The notes beneath the pieces were generated by a model that had not been told where the DNA came from, did no database searches, and saw nothing but the letters and a program-made list of their open reading frames with translations. Both the position numbers and the translations under genes were made by a program. 64,000 bases of DNA from SPDF01 sp963699825 (lineage in GTDB: Bacteria; Gemmatimonadota; Gemmatimonadetes; Gemmatimonadales; GWC2-71-9), in contig CAVOVI010000012.1 in assembly GCA_963699825.1 (NCBI GenBank), positions 1 to 64,000 on the forward strand, in the 5' to 3' direction. The first letter of the stretch is position 1; each line of letters begins with the position of its first letter. Below are positions 9,063 to 17,680 of the stretch, in pieces.

Positions 9063-11031
9063 ATGTCGTGCAGTCTCAAGGCCCGGACCCATCTCATGCT
9101 GGGCGCCGCCTTCGCGGTGCTGACGCTGGCCGGCTGCGGCTCGGGAAGCGCTCCCGCCGCAGGCGCGACCGACGCAGCGCAGCGGGTCTACGTCGCGCCC
9201 GGCCAGTACGACGAGTTCTACCTCTTCACCTCGGGTGGATTCAGCGGCCAGCTCGGCGTCTATGGCCTTCCCTCGGGACGGCTCCTCAAGGTCCTCCCCG
9301 TCTTCTCGCAGAACCCGGAGAACGCCTACGGGTACAGCGAAGAGACCAAGGCGATGCTGAACACCTCCTACGGCTTCATTCCGTGGGATGACTCGCACCA
9401 TCCCGAATTCTCGATGACCGACGGCGTACCGGACGGCCGCTGGATCTTCATCAACGGCAACAACACGCCCCGCGTCGCCCGGATCGACCTGACCGATTTC
9501 GTCACCACCGAAATCATCGAGATCCCGCATTCGGCCGGCAACCACGCCTCCCCGTTCGTCACGTCGAACACGGAGTATTCGGTGGCTGCCACGCGGTTCA
9601 GCGTGCCGACCCCGCAGGCCGACGTGCCGATCGCGTCGTACAAGGAGAACTTCCGCGGCCTCCTCACCTTCATCAAGGTGGACAGCGCCAGCGGGATGAT
9701 GGACATCGCCTTCCAGATCCTGATGCCCGGTTACAACTACGACCTGTCGCACTCGGGCAAGGGTCCGTCGCGTGAATGGTCCTTTTTCACTTCCTACAAT
9801 GTCGAAGAGGCCAACACCCTCCTCGAGGTGAACGCCTCGCAGCGCGACAAGGACTACATCGCCGCGGTGCACTGGACGGTGGCGGAGAAGTGCGTAGCCG
9901 ATGGCAAGGCGAAGAAGGTGCCGGCCCGGTACGCTCACAACGTCATGAGTCATGAGACGAACGCCGCGACCACCGAGTGGAAGACCTCCACCAACTTCCT
10001 GGACGCGAAGGACTGCCCTGGCGTGGTGTACTACCTCCCGACCCCGAAGTCCCCGCACGGCGTGGACGTCGATCCGTCGGGTGAGTTCATCGTGGGCGGC
10101 GGCAAGCTCGCCTCGGTCATCCCGGTGCACTCGTTCTCCAAGATGATCAAGGCGATCGAGGACAAGGCGTTCGAGGGCGAGGTCGAGGGCGTGCCGGTGC
10201 TGAAGTACGAGGCCATCGTGGCCGGCGAAGTGCCAGGACCCGGGCCTCGGCCCCCTCCACACCGAGTTCGACGGCGAGGGCAACGCCTACACCTCGATGT
10301 TCCTGACGTCGGAAATCACCAAGTGGTCGCTCACCGATTTCAAGGTGATCGACAAGGTCCCGACCTATTACTCGATCGGCCACCTCTCGATCCCCGGCGG
10401 CGACACCCGCAAGCCGTGGGGCAAGTACGTCGTCGCGCTCAACAAGATCACCAAGGACCGCTACCTCCCGACCGGTCCGGAGCTGACTCAGTCAGCACAG
10501 CTCTATGACATCACCGGCGAGAAGATGCGTCCTGCTCTCCGACTTCCCGACCATCGGTGAACCGCACTACGCGCAGGCGATTCCCGGCCTCGATGCTGGT
10601 GGACAAGCAGATCCGGACCTACGATCTCGCCGAGAACAAGGACCCGTACGCCGCGCTCAGCGAGGCGGCCACGGGGATCACGCGGAACGGTCGCGTGGTG
10701 CACGTCAAGATGACGAGCATCCGCAGCCACTTCATGCCCGACAACATCGAGGGCGTCCAGGTGGGTGACTCGGTGTACTTCCACGTCACCAACCTGGAGC
10801 AGGACTGGGACGTGCCGCACGGCTTCGCCATCACTGGCTTGAACAACTCCGAGCTCCTGATCATGCCGGGCGAGACCCGCACGATCGTCTGGGTGCCGGA
10901 GAAGGTCGGCGTCTTCCCGTACTACTGCACCGACTTCTGCTCGGCGCTCCACCAGGAGATGTCGGGATGGGTGCGGGTGTCCCCGCGCGGCAGCAGTGTG
11001 CCGCTCATGGGCCAACAAGCCAACCAAGTAG
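9063..11031 (+). CDS. nosZ: Nitrous-oxide reductase, clade II (four frameshifts)
   Basis: NosZ reduces N2O to N2 with a CuZ cluster in a seven-bladed propeller and a CuA cupredoxin domain. The N-terminus is a Sec-type lipoprotein signal (VLTLAGC), not a Tat signal, marking clade II. CuZ ligand regions are DDSHHPEF, AGNHASPF, DLSHSGKG, VMSHETNA, SPHGVDVDPS and GPLHTEFDG; the CuA site is YYCTDFCSALHQEM. Single-base insertions near 10230, 10525, 10575 and 11010 break the frame. Removing them gives about 654 residues, the usual length, ending LMANKPTK with the stop at 11029-11031. AGGAGG lies 7 nt before the ATG at 9063. Confidence 0.98.
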
Positions 11032-11047
11032 GCAGCTCACCGGCGGA

Positions 11048-11072
11048 CGGGAGGGGACTGGTTCCCCTCCCG
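11048..11072 (+). other. Hairpin between nosZ and nosB
   Basis: A 9-bp perfect stem (CGGGAGGGG with CCCCTCCCG) and a 7-nt loop lie in the 64-nt nosZ-nosB gap. There is no T-run, so it is more likely a transcript-stabilising or attenuating element that raises nosZ over downstream genes than a full terminator. Confidence 0.6.
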
Positions 11073-11095
11073 TACCGCCCACCGAGGTTCTCGCC

Positions 11096-11683
11096 ATGTC
11101 CCGCGTCAGTCGTATGCTCGTCGCCCTCGCCGCCCTCTCCATGATCATTGTGTACTTCCTTCCGCTCTGGCAGATCGGGCTGGAGGCCCCACAATATCCT
11201 GAGGGGCTGGGACTCTATATTGCCGTCGACAAGATCGTGGGACAGCAGCCACAGGATCTCAACAGCATCAACGGACTCAACCACTACATCGGAATGAAGG
11301 TCATCTCGCCCGACGACATCCCCGAACTCAAGTACATGCCGAAGATTGTTGCAGGACTGATCGCGCTCGGATTGTTGACGGCAACGTTGGGGAAGCGCCG
11401 ACTCCTGATCGGATACGCCGGCGTGCTCATGCTCTTCTCCCTGGCGGGGCTCGCGGATTTCTACAAATGGTCGTACGATTACGGGCACAACCTGAGTCCG
11501 GATGCCATCCTGAAGATTCCCGGGATGACCTATCAACCCCCGCTCATCGGGAGCAAGCAACTGCTGAATTTCCACGCGACCAGCTGGCCCGCTGCCGGCG
11601 GATGGGTGCTGATCGCCGCCGTCACGCTGGTGTCGATCCTTGCCATCCGCGCCTGGCGGAAGCCGGAGGCCGTGCCGGCGTGA
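11096..11683 (+). CDS. nosB: Clade II nos membrane protein NosB
   Basis: A 195-residue integral membrane protein with four predicted helices: one near the N-terminus (LVALAALSMIIVYFLPLW), two in the middle and one at the C-terminus. The periplasmic loop has GLNHYIGMKVI and PELKYMPKI. Genes of this type follow nosZ in clade II clusters and are absent from clade I. In Wolinella it is needed for N2O respiration, but its exact function is unknown. It sits between nosZ and nosL, and its stop overlaps the nosL GTG start (GTGA). Confidence 0.9.
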   Translation: MSRVSRMLVALAALSMIIVYFLPLWQIGLEAPQYPEGLGLYIAVDKIVGQQPQDLNSINGLNHYIGMKVISPDDIPELKYMPKIVAGLIALGLLTATLGKRRLLIGYAGVLMLFSLAGLADFYKWSYDYGHNLSPDAILKIPGMTYQPPLIGSKQLLNFHATSWPAAGGWVLIAAVTLVSILAIRAWRKPEAVPA

Positions 11684-12135
11684 CCCGTCCGCTCCTTCGA
11701 CGCCACGCGGCCGCGCTCCTGGGTGCGGCCGCGCTGGCATGCGGGACCCCCGGTCCCACCCCCATCGCCTTCGGCGAGGCGGCCTGCGATCACTGCCACA
11801 TGACGATTGTGGACCAGCGCTTCGCGGCCGAACTCGTCACCCGCACCGGCAAGGTGTACGCCTTCGACGATGTCGGGTGCCTGGCCACGTTCGCGGTCAG
11901 CGGCCCCGTCGGCCCGGAACAGGTCCATTCGGCATGGGTCACCGACTTTCGCCTGCCGGGGACCTTGATCCCCGCGCAGGACGCGATCTTCCTGCGCACC
12001 GATTCCGTTCGCACCCCGATGTCGAGCAATCTCCTCGCGGTCCCTCGCGCCGCCGGTGACAGCCTGCAGGCGGCCCTCGGCGGCGCGCTGCTCGACTGGG
12101 CGCAGGTCCTCGCCGAAGCCCACGAGCCTGCGTAG
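11680..12135 (+). CDS. nosL: Copper chaperone lipoprotein NosL
   Basis: NosL binds Cu(I) outside the cytoplasm and supplies it for CuZ assembly. The protein has a lipoprotein signal (LLGAAALAC) and the family copper motif CDHCHMTIVDQRFAAEL, followed by YAFDDVGCL, which together give Cys, His and Met ligands. It starts with GTG overlapping the nosB stop and is 151 residues, a normal size. It is followed by nosD after 12 nt, consistent with NosL feeding the NosDFY complex. Confidence 0.95.
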   Translation: MTRPLLRRHAAALLGAAALACGTPGPTPIAFGEAACDHCHMTIVDQRFAAELVTRTGKVYAFDDVGCLATFAVSGPVGPEQVHSAWVTDFRLPGTLIPAQDAIFLRTDSVRTPMSSNLLAVPRAAGDSLQAALGGALLDWAQVLAEAHEPA

Positions 12136-12147
12136 CTTTCCGTCCCC

Positions 12148-13392
12148 ATGACGCGATTCCTTCGACCCTGCCTCGTCGCCGGGCTCTTCCTCGCCGCCCC
12201 AACGGTCGCCACCGGTCAGGCGCTGGTGGTGGTCGATCCCGCCGGTCCCGTCCGGACGCTGACCGAGGCGCTGTCCCGCGTGACGCCCGGCGGGCAGATC
12301 ACCGTCAAGGCAGGCACGTACACGGAGCCGGTGATCCGCGTGGCGGTGCCGGTGACCATCGTGGGAGAGCCGGGCGCTGTGTTCATCGGCGGGGAGCACC
12401 AGATCCTCGTGGTCTCCGCGGACAATGTGACGCTGCGCGGACTGACGCTCCGCGGCGGAGCGTCGAGTTTCATGGAAGATCGCGCCGCGGTCCTCTTCGA
12501 CAGCGTCGCCAACTGCGTCATCGAGGACAGCCGGCTGGAGGGGACGTTCTTCGCGATCTACCTCTCGCGGAGCCGTGGCTGCCGGGTGTCGCGCAACGTG
12601 GTGCGGGGGGCGGCGGAGGTCGAGATGACGGCCGGCAACGCGATCCATCTCTTTCACTCCACCGACGTCACGATCGACGACAACCGGGTGACGGGACATC
12701 GCGACGGGATCTACCTGGAATTCGTGGAACATGCCCGGGTCATCAACAACGAGAGCATGGACAACCTGCGCTACGGGCTGCACTTCATGTTTTCGCATGA
12801 ATGCGAATACCGGGACAATCGCTTCGAACGGAACGGCGCCGGCGTGGCCGTGATGTACACGCGGAACATGACGATGGAGGGGAACACCTTCGCCGACAAC
12901 TGGGGGCCTGCCTCGTACGGTCTCCTGTTGAAGGAGATCCGGGACAGCCGCATCCTGCGCAACACCTTCCGACAGAACAGCGTCGGCCTCTACATGGAGG
13001 GTTCCGCCCGCAACGAAGTGACGGACAACGTCTTCCAGGCCAACGGCTGGGCGGTACGGGTGCTGGCCAATGCGGAGGGGAACGTCTTCACCGGGAACAG
13101 CTTTCGACAGAATTCCTTCGACGTCACCACCAACAGCAGCAGGAATGTGAGCACCTTCCGCGGGAACTACTGGGACCATTATGAGGGGTACGATCTCGAC
13201 CACGACGGTGTCGGTGACGTGCCCTACCACCCGGTGCGCCTCTTTTCGCTGCTGGTGGCACAGCATGAGCCGGCGCTGATCCTCCTGCGGAGCTTCTTCG
13301 TGGAGCTGCTCGATGCGGCGGAACGGGTGATGCCGGTGCTGACCCCCGCCATGCTGGTGGACGACCGCCCCCTCATGGAGTCCCCCGCATGA
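12148..13392 (+). CDS. nosD: Periplasmic copper-processing protein NosD
   Basis: A 414-residue secreted protein with a signal peptide (CLVAGLFLAAPTVATGQA) and a right-handed beta-helix of about ten turns typical of the CASH/NosD fold, seen as repeats such as NAIHLFHSTDVTIDDNRV, GIYLEFVEHARVINN, GVAVMYTRNMTMEGNTF and GLYMEGSARNEVTDNVF. The end has the conserved NYWDHYEGYDLDHDGVGDVP. NosD works with the NosFY transporter and NosL to build CuZ in NosZ. Intact. Its stop overlaps the nosF ATG by 4 nt. Confidence 0.97.
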   Translation: MTRFLRPCLVAGLFLAAPTVATGQALVVVDPAGPVRTLTEALSRVTPGGQITVKAGTYTEPVIRVAVPVTIVGEPGAVFIGGEHQILVVSADNVTLRGLTLRGGASSFMEDRAAVLFDSVANCVIEDSRLEGTFFAIYLSRSRGCRVSRNVVRGAAEVEMTAGNAIHLFHSTDVTIDDNRVTGHRDGIYLEFVEHARVINNESMDNLRYGLHFMFSHECEYRDNRFERNGAGVAVMYTRNMTMEGNTFADNWGPASYGLLLKEIRDSRILRNTFRQNSVGLYMEGSARNEVTDNVFQANGWAVRVLANAEGNVFTGNSFRQNSFDVTTNSSRNVSTFRGNYWDHYEGYDLDHDGVGDVPYHPVRLFSLLVAQHEPALILLRSFFVELLDAAERVMPVLTPAMLVDDRPLMESPA

Positions 13393-14126
13393 CTGCTGCC
13401 GCCACCGTGACGCCCGCCGTGGAGTTCCGCAGCCTGTGCAAGCGTTACGGCCGCGTCACTGCGCTCGATGCCGTGGGCATCCAGGTGGCGCCCGGGCGCA
13501 TCACCGCACTCGTCGGTCCCAATGGCGCCGGCAAGTCCACGCTCATCAAGTGTCTCCTCGGCCTGGTGCGTCCCGACGAGGGAAGCATCCTGCTGGGGGG
13601 CGACGCGCTGGACGGTGGATGGGCCTATCGGCGTGCCATCGGCTACATGCCGCAGGCGCCGAGCTTTCCGGACAACCTGACCGGCCGCGAAGTCGTCGAC
13701 ATGCTGCGCGACATCCGGGGACGCGGCGCCGCCACGGACGAGGAATTGCTGGAATGGTTCGGAGAGTCGGGAGCGCTCGATCGTCCGGTCCGCGGGCTCT
13801 CGGGCGGAACCCGGCAGAAGCTCAACGCCGCCATCGCCTTTCTCTTCCGCCCCACGCTGATCATCCTCGATGAACCGACCGCGGGGCTCGACCCGGTCGC
13901 CAGCGGCATCCTGAAGGACAAGATCCGCCGGGTGCGCGACGGCGGCGCCACGGTGGTGCTGAGTTCGCACCTGATGGCGGAGCTGGAGGAGCTGGCGGAG
14001 GACCTCGTCTTTCTGGTGGACGGCAAGGTGCGCTACGCCGGGTCCATCGAAGGCCTCAAGGAACGCGCCGGCGAAACCGGACTCGAACGGGCGATGGCCG
14101 TGCTGCTCAGGCGGGGGAGCGTATGA
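13389..14126 (+). CDS. nosF: ABC transporter ATPase NosF
   Basis: A 245-residue ABC ATPase with Walker A GPNGAGKST (about residue 41), the Q-loop region IGYMPQAPSFPDNLTG, signature LSGGTRQKLNAA, Walker B LIILDEPTAGLDP and switch His in VLSSHLMAE. It energises the NosDFY complex; the transported species is still debated in the literature (sulfur- or copper-related). It is intact and coupled by ATGA overlaps to nosD and nosY. Confidence 0.96.
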   Translation: MTAAATVTPAVEFRSLCKRYGRVTALDAVGIQVAPGRITALVGPNGAGKSTLIKCLLGLVRPDEGSILLGGDALDGGWAYRRAIGYMPQAPSFPDNLTGREVVDMLRDIRGRGAATDEELLEWFGESGALDRPVRGLSGGTRQKLNAAIAFLFRPTLIILDEPTAGLDPVASGILKDKIRRVRDGGATVVLSSHLMAELEELAEDLVFLVDGKVRYAGSIEGLKERAGETGLERAMAVLLRRGSV

Positions 14127-14914
14127 GGACCACGACGCGCATCCTCAAGTATGAGCTGCACAACGTGGTGCGGAGCCGCGCGGTGCTGGTGTACACCCTG
14201 CTGCTGTTCCTGCTGACGGATGTGCTCTTTCGATTCGGCGGCGACGGCGCTCGGGTAGTGATTTCGCTCCTGAACGTCGTGCTCCTCCTCGTGCCGCTGG
14301 TGAGCGTCGTGTTCGGGACGATGTATGTCTACGGCGCCCGCGAATTCACGGAGCTGTTGCTGGCCCAGCCGGTGGGGCGCGGGTCGCTCTTCGCCGGGTT
14401 GTACCTTGGGCTGGCGCTGCCGCTTGCGGGGGCGTTCCTGGTGGGCGTTGGATTGCCCTTCATCATCCACGCCCGGCCGGAGGCGGCCCTGCTCCTGCCG
14501 CTCGCGATGCTGCTCATCGCCGGGCTGCTGCTCACGCTGGTCTTTACCGCGGTCGCGGTCCTCCTCGCCATCCTCTTCGACGATCGCGCCAAGGGGCTCG
14601 GCGGGGCCATCCTCATCTGGCTCGGCTGCGCGGTACTGTACGACGGACTGGTGCTCCTGCTGATTACCCTCTTCCGGAACTACCCGCTCGAGCGGCCGGT
14701 GCTGGCGCTCACCATGCTCAACCCAATCGACCTGGGAAGGGTGCTCCTCCTGCTGCAGTTCGACACGGCGGCGCTGATGGGGTATACCGGGGCGGTGTTC
14801 GAGCGGTTCTTCGGGACGTCGGTGGGGCGGGTGACGGTGCTCGGTGTGCTGGTGGTGCAGGCGACGGTGCCGCTGCTGCTGGCGAGCCGGGTGTTTCGAC
14901 GGAAGGACTTCTAG
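14123..14914 (+). CDS. nosY: ABC transporter permease NosY
   Basis: A 263-residue ABC-2 type membrane protein with six predicted helices, beginning RILKYELHNVVRSRAVLVYT and containing the family motif YVYGAREFTELLLAQPVGRG. It is the membrane partner of NosF and anchors NosD. The gene ends the operon; a REP-A element follows 9 nt after the stop, and the next genes run toward it. Confidence 0.95.
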   Translation: MRTTTRILKYELHNVVRSRAVLVYTLLLFLLTDVLFRFGGDGARVVISLLNVVLLLVPLVSVVFGTMYVYGAREFTELLLAQPVGRGSLFAGLYLGLALPLAGAFLVGVGLPFIIHARPEAALLLPLAMLLIAGLLLTLVFTAVAVLLAILFDDRAKGLGGAILIWLGCAVLYDGLVLLLITLFRNYPLERPVLALTMLNPIDLGRVLLLLQFDTAALMGYTGAVFERFFGTSVGRVTVLGVLVVQATVPLLLASRVFRRKDF

Positions 14915-14922
14915 ACTCTTTT

Positions 14923-15018
14923 GTCATTGCGAGGCCACGCAGTGGCCGAAGCAATCTCGATGGCTGTCATGGTCCGAGATTGCTTCGTCGGCCCCTGCCG
15001 GGGCCTCCTCGCAATGAC
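14923..15018. repeat. REP-A palindromic repeat, copy 2, between convergent genes
   Basis: Starts GTCATTGCGAGGCCACGCAG and ends GGGGCCTCCTCGCAATGAC, with inner arms AAGCAATCTCG and CGAGATTGCTT. It matches the copy at 2485-2576 over both ends. It fills the gap between nosY and the convergent membrane gene and could act as a two-way transcript end. Confidence 0.9.
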
Positions 15019-15023
15019 AGAAG

Positions 15024-15431
15024 TTACCTGCCGAACGCTTTCACCCGTGGCCAGGCCGCCACGGCAAAGGCCACGGCCGCCAGCAGTTCCGCGAGCCGTC
15101 CCGCGATCACCGTTGTTTCAGGCGCCCCGATCGAGCGCCCGATGCCTGCCAGCAGCACTCCCACGTTCAAGAGCAGCCACGCCGCCCAGATCGGCGCCGC
15201 CGGTCCCCGTTCCGGCAGCCGGGGATACTTGGGCAGGATCCACCACGCCACGCCCATCGCCAGCTGGACCATCCATCCGATCAGCAGCGCCTCGGCGTGA
15301 AGGGCAAAGAGCCGAAAGACCCAGGCGGGCAATGGGGCGGCCTTCGTGCTGAGCAGCAGCGCGCCCATCGCCGCGCCGACGGCGAGCCAGCAGAGTGCAC
15401 TCCGAACCAGGAGCACGCTGAGAAATGGCAC
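15024..15431 (-). CDS. Four-helix membrane protein, NnrS/heme-copper-oxidase-I-like (second of pair)
   Basis: A 135-residue protein with four predicted helices and a single conspicuous His in ALHAEALLIGWMVQLAMGVA, followed by WWILPKYPRLPERG. The H-x6-GW-x6-G-x-A-x4-PR pattern recalls a helix of heme-copper oxidase subunit I and NnrS proteins. Its GTG start overlaps the stop of the upstream paralogue by one base (TAGTG), so the two are translated together. Likely partners in the membrane next to the nos cluster; heme binding is inference. The best-supported statement is 'paralogue of the neighbour'. Confidence 0.6.
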   Translation of the reverse strand: MPFLSVLLVRSALCWLAVGAAMGALLLSTKAAPLPAWVFRLFALHAEALLIGWMVQLAMGVAWWILPKYPRLPERGPAAPIWAAWLLLNVGVLLAGIGRSIGAPETTVIAGRLAELLAAVAFAVAAWPRVKAFGR

Positions 15432-15847
15432 TACTTCACCTTCACGCGGGGCCAGGTGTTCAACACGAAGGCCCAGGCGCCCAGCAGTTGGAGCCCTGCC
15501 GAGAGCAGGAGGAGTACGCCCTTTGCCTCCCCTGACAATTGGATCGGTTCGCCGATCAGCCGCAGCAGGAGTCCCCCGTTGAGTCCGACGTAGGCCAGCC
15601 AGCCGAGCATGTCGCTGCCACGGGGATGCTCCGCGGTGTAGCGGGGGAACATCCAGAAGGCGACGCCGAAGATCAGGTTGGTGAGCCAGCCGACGGTGAG
15701 CAGGTGGAGATAGGTGGGGTAGGGGAGGGCCCACGCGGTGCCCGGAATGTCGGCGGAGACGCCGCCAGCCAGGAGGACTCCGGTGGCCAGGGCGAGCAGG
15801 AACCAGAGCAGGGCGGAGCGGACGAACCAGCGGGTGATGGGCGGCAT
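15431..15847 (-). CDS. Four-helix membrane protein, NnrS/heme-copper-oxidase-I-like (first of pair)
   Basis: A 138-residue protein, paralogous to its downstream neighbour: both open with (F)VRSAL, have a His-bearing second helix (YLHLLTVGWLTNLIFGVAFW), the MFPRY turn, and end in a WPRVK motif. It is too short to be an oxidase subunit, and no second heme-ligand His pair is visible. It faces the nos operon. A role in membrane electron delivery or NO/N2O handling is guesswork from position. Confidence 0.6.
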   Translation of the reverse strand: MPPITRWFVRSALLWFLLALATGVLLAGGVSADIPGTAWALPYPTYLHLLTVGWLTNLIFGVAFWMFPRYTAEHPRGSDMLGWLAYVGLNGGLLLRLIGEPIQLSGEAKGVLLLLSAGLQLLGAWAFVLNTWPRVKVK

Positions 15848-15945
15848 GGGGGAAACCTAGCCCTGGCTCCAGAAGTTGTGGCCAAAGCCACGACTCGGCT
15901 GATGTCTCTGAAGCGACATGAGCATCCTGGCGCTCGGAAGGAATC

Positions 15946-16010
15946 GTCACCCCCGCGAAGGCGGGGGTCCAGTGAGTCGGCCTCTGGATTCCCGCTTGCG
16001 CGGGAATGAC
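15946..16010. repeat. REP-B palindromic repeat, copy 3
   Basis: Same two-module palindrome as at 5203 and 7780, with one change in the first arm (GCGAAGGCGGG). The downstream GAGGTGGCGAGTTTCGGCCCC tract and short GCTTCCCC repeats are also shared. Confidence 0.9.
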
Positions 16011-16052
16011 GAGGTGGCGAGTTTCGGCCCCGCTGCCCCGCTTCCCCGCTGA

Positions 16053-16541
16053 TTACCCCGCCTCCCCGCCTTCTGCTATCGCTACATAGCGTCCATGAAA
16101 CCGCACCGCGTCACCCAGCGCATCGGCAATCATCACGTCGAGCTCGATCCGTCCCCGCCCCTTCTTCGCCACTGACTTCACCAGCCGCTCCACGGCGTGG
16201 GCCGACGGCGCCTTGCAGGTAGCGGTGAAGTCGCCCGTGACCGGCCGGAAGTAGTGCACGGCGCTGTCCTGGATCACCACGTGTGACTTGATGTCGTGTT
16301 CCCGCAGCACCAGCCAGATCGTTCCCCAGCCAGCGAGCGTCGCGGTGGCGTTCAGGCTGCCCGCGAACGCGGTCCCTTTGTGGTTGATGTTCGGCGCCAG
16401 CGGCGAGTGCAGCACCAGCCCAGTCCCCTCGCGACCAACCACGCGGAGGCCGAGTGCCTTGGTGATCGGCATGTCGCGCCGGAGCTTGGTCCGCAGGGTG
16501 CGGAGCAGGTCGGGCGGGGCGCCTCGGCGGGGAGGGGTCAC
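16053..16541 (-). CDS. YiiD C-terminal-type thioesterase family protein
   Basis: A hot-dog-fold protein of about 162 residues with MPITKALGLRVV, LAPNINHKGTAFAGSLNA and HYFRPVTGDFTATCKAP, matching the putative thioesterase domain found at the C-terminus of YiiD. Start chosen at GTG 16541, with GGAAGGAT upstream and GTGA overlap with the preceding gene's stop. It ends in a short acidic tail. The substrate is unknown; acyl-CoA or acyl-ACP is the family expectation. Confidence 0.8.
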   Translation of the reverse strand: MTPPRRGAPPDLLRTLRTKLRRDMPITKALGLRVVGREGTGLVLHSPLAPNINHKGTAFAGSLNATATLAGWGTIWLVLREHDIKSHVVIQDSAVHYFRPVTGDFTATCKAPSAHAVERLVKSVAKKGRGRIELDVMIADALGDAVRFHGRYVAIAEGGEAG

Positions 16542-16794
16542 GAGCGATCCTTCCAGTTCCACCACTTGAGGAGTTCCGGCTTCGGCTTGAGGTGCTCGCG
16601 TAGTACACCGCGCACCGGAAGGTGTAGAGGACGCAGGGGTCCTGCGCACCCTGCAGTGCACTCAGCCGGTCATAGAGCCGTTGCGGGTTCCGGCCCTTGA
16701 GCTGTGCCACCGAGCGGATACCGAGGGCGCGAAGGTCGGCGGCGATGCTGGGGCCGACCCCGGGAATCTCCTGGAGCGGGTCGCGCCTGGCCAC
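16538..16794 (-). CDS. Cdd1-like helix-hairpin-helix protein (one frameshift)
   Basis: A small protein of about 85 residues with an HhH motif LQEIPGVGPSIAADLRALGI, then QRLYDRLSALQG and DPCVLYTFRCAVYYA, as in the Pathogenicity locus (Cdd1) family of putative DNA-binding proteins. The frame breaks near 16590. Allowing one missing base restores the ending KPELLKWWNWKDRS, stop at 16538-16540. The start is GTG 16794, 5 nt from the ybjQ-like stop. Function unknown. Confidence 0.75.
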
Positions 16795-16799
16795 CGTGC

Positions 16800-17154
16800 T
16801 CAGTCTTCGCCGCTGGGCAGTTGCTCGCGGACGACGACCGCGGTGCCGTAGCAGAGGACTTCGGTCACGTCCGGCCATCAGCTCGGTGGCATCGTAGCGG
16901 ACGCCGACCACGGCGTTGGCACCCATCTGGTGGGCGTGGGTGAGCATGATGTCGAACGCCTCCTGCCGGGTCCGTTCGCAGAGCGTGGTGAGGATGGTGA
17001 TGTTGCCGCCGAAGAGGGTCTCGAGCTTGGCACCGATGGAGCCGAAGATGTTGCGCGACCGGACGCTGATGCCCCGGACCACGCCGAGGCTCTGCGCAAT
17101 CCGGAATCCGTCGAGCTCGAAGGTGGTGGTGGTCATTTCATGGCTGCTGCTCAT
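16800..17154 (-). CDS. YbjQ/UPF0145 family protein (one frameshift)
   Basis: A heavy-metal-binding-domain family protein of about 117 residues: VRGISVRSRNIFGSIGAKLE, FGGNITILTTLCERTRQEA and GANAVVGVRYDATELM. An inserted base near 16870 hides the conserved end DVTEVLCYGTAVVV; with it removed the stop falls at 16800-16802. YbjQ proteins form pentameric rings of unknown function. It heads a three-gene leftward unit with the Cdd1-like and thioesterase genes. Confidence 0.85.
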
Positions 17155-17179
17155 CGGCGTTCTCCCGAAAGGTGAGTGT

Positions 17180-17680
17180 TCACGGTGCTTCGCACAGCAA
17201 GGCGCGGATATCGAGCGGGCCGGTCGTCATCAGGAGTTCGCCGTCGGCGTCCCGCGGCCATTCCTCCCGCGGGCGATCGCGGTAGAGCTCGACGCCGTTC
17301 TGGTCGGGATCGCGCAGGTAGAGCGCCTCGCTCACACCGTGGTCACTGGCCCCGTCGAGCCGGATGCCGGCGTCGAGGACGCGGCGGAGTGCGACGGCCA
17401 GCGACGCGCGGTCAGGATACCGGATGGCGGTGTGGTAGAGCCCGGTGGCGCCTGGGGGCGGTGGTGACCCGCCGAGACTCTCCCAGGTGTTGAGCCCGAT
17501 ATGATGATGATACCCACCCGCGCTGACAAATGCGGCGCCGTCCCCGTAGCGCTGCGTCAACTCGAACCCCAGCACGCCGCAATAGAACGCGAGTGCTCGC
17601 TCGAGGTCGGCGACCTTGAGGTGCACATGGCCGATATCCACTCGGGGGTCGATGGGCTGCGGCGGATCAGTCGCACTCAT
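17180..17680 (-). CDS. VOC-family (glyoxalase/extradiol dioxygenase-like) protein
   Basis: A 166-residue VOC protein with two half-domains: DIGHVHLKVADLERALAFYC and LYHTAIRYPDRASLAVAL. Metal-ligand candidates are the His of GHVHL, HTAIR and the Glu of NGVELYRDR. GGYHHHIGLNTWES is typical of CatE-like members. Start at ATG 17680, overlapping the stop of the upstream secreted gene (ATGA). The substrate cannot be read from sequence; dioxygenase, glyoxalase or resistance roles are all possible. Confidence 0.8.
   Translation of the reverse strand: MSATDPPQPIDPRVDIGHVHLKVADLERALAFYCGVLGFELTQRYGDGAAFVSAGGYHHHIGLNTWESLGGSPPPPGATGLYHTAIRYPDRASLAVALRRVLDAGIRLDGASDHGVSEALYLRDPDQNGVELYRDRPREEWPRDADGELLMTTGPLDIRALLCEAP

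Noticed and set aside
9039..10283. 414-residue open frame antisense to nosZ
   Set aside because: Shadow of nosZ; no family motif and no ribosome site.
9063..11031. nosZ as a pseudogene
   Set aside because: All copper ligands and full length are kept once four single-base insertions are removed, and the downstream nos genes are intact; consensus error is the simpler reading.
11533..13266. 577-residue minus-strand frame over nosB, nosL and nosD
   Set aside because: The plus strand encodes three well-recognised nos proteins in order; the minus frame is His/Arg/Asp-rich shadow sequence.
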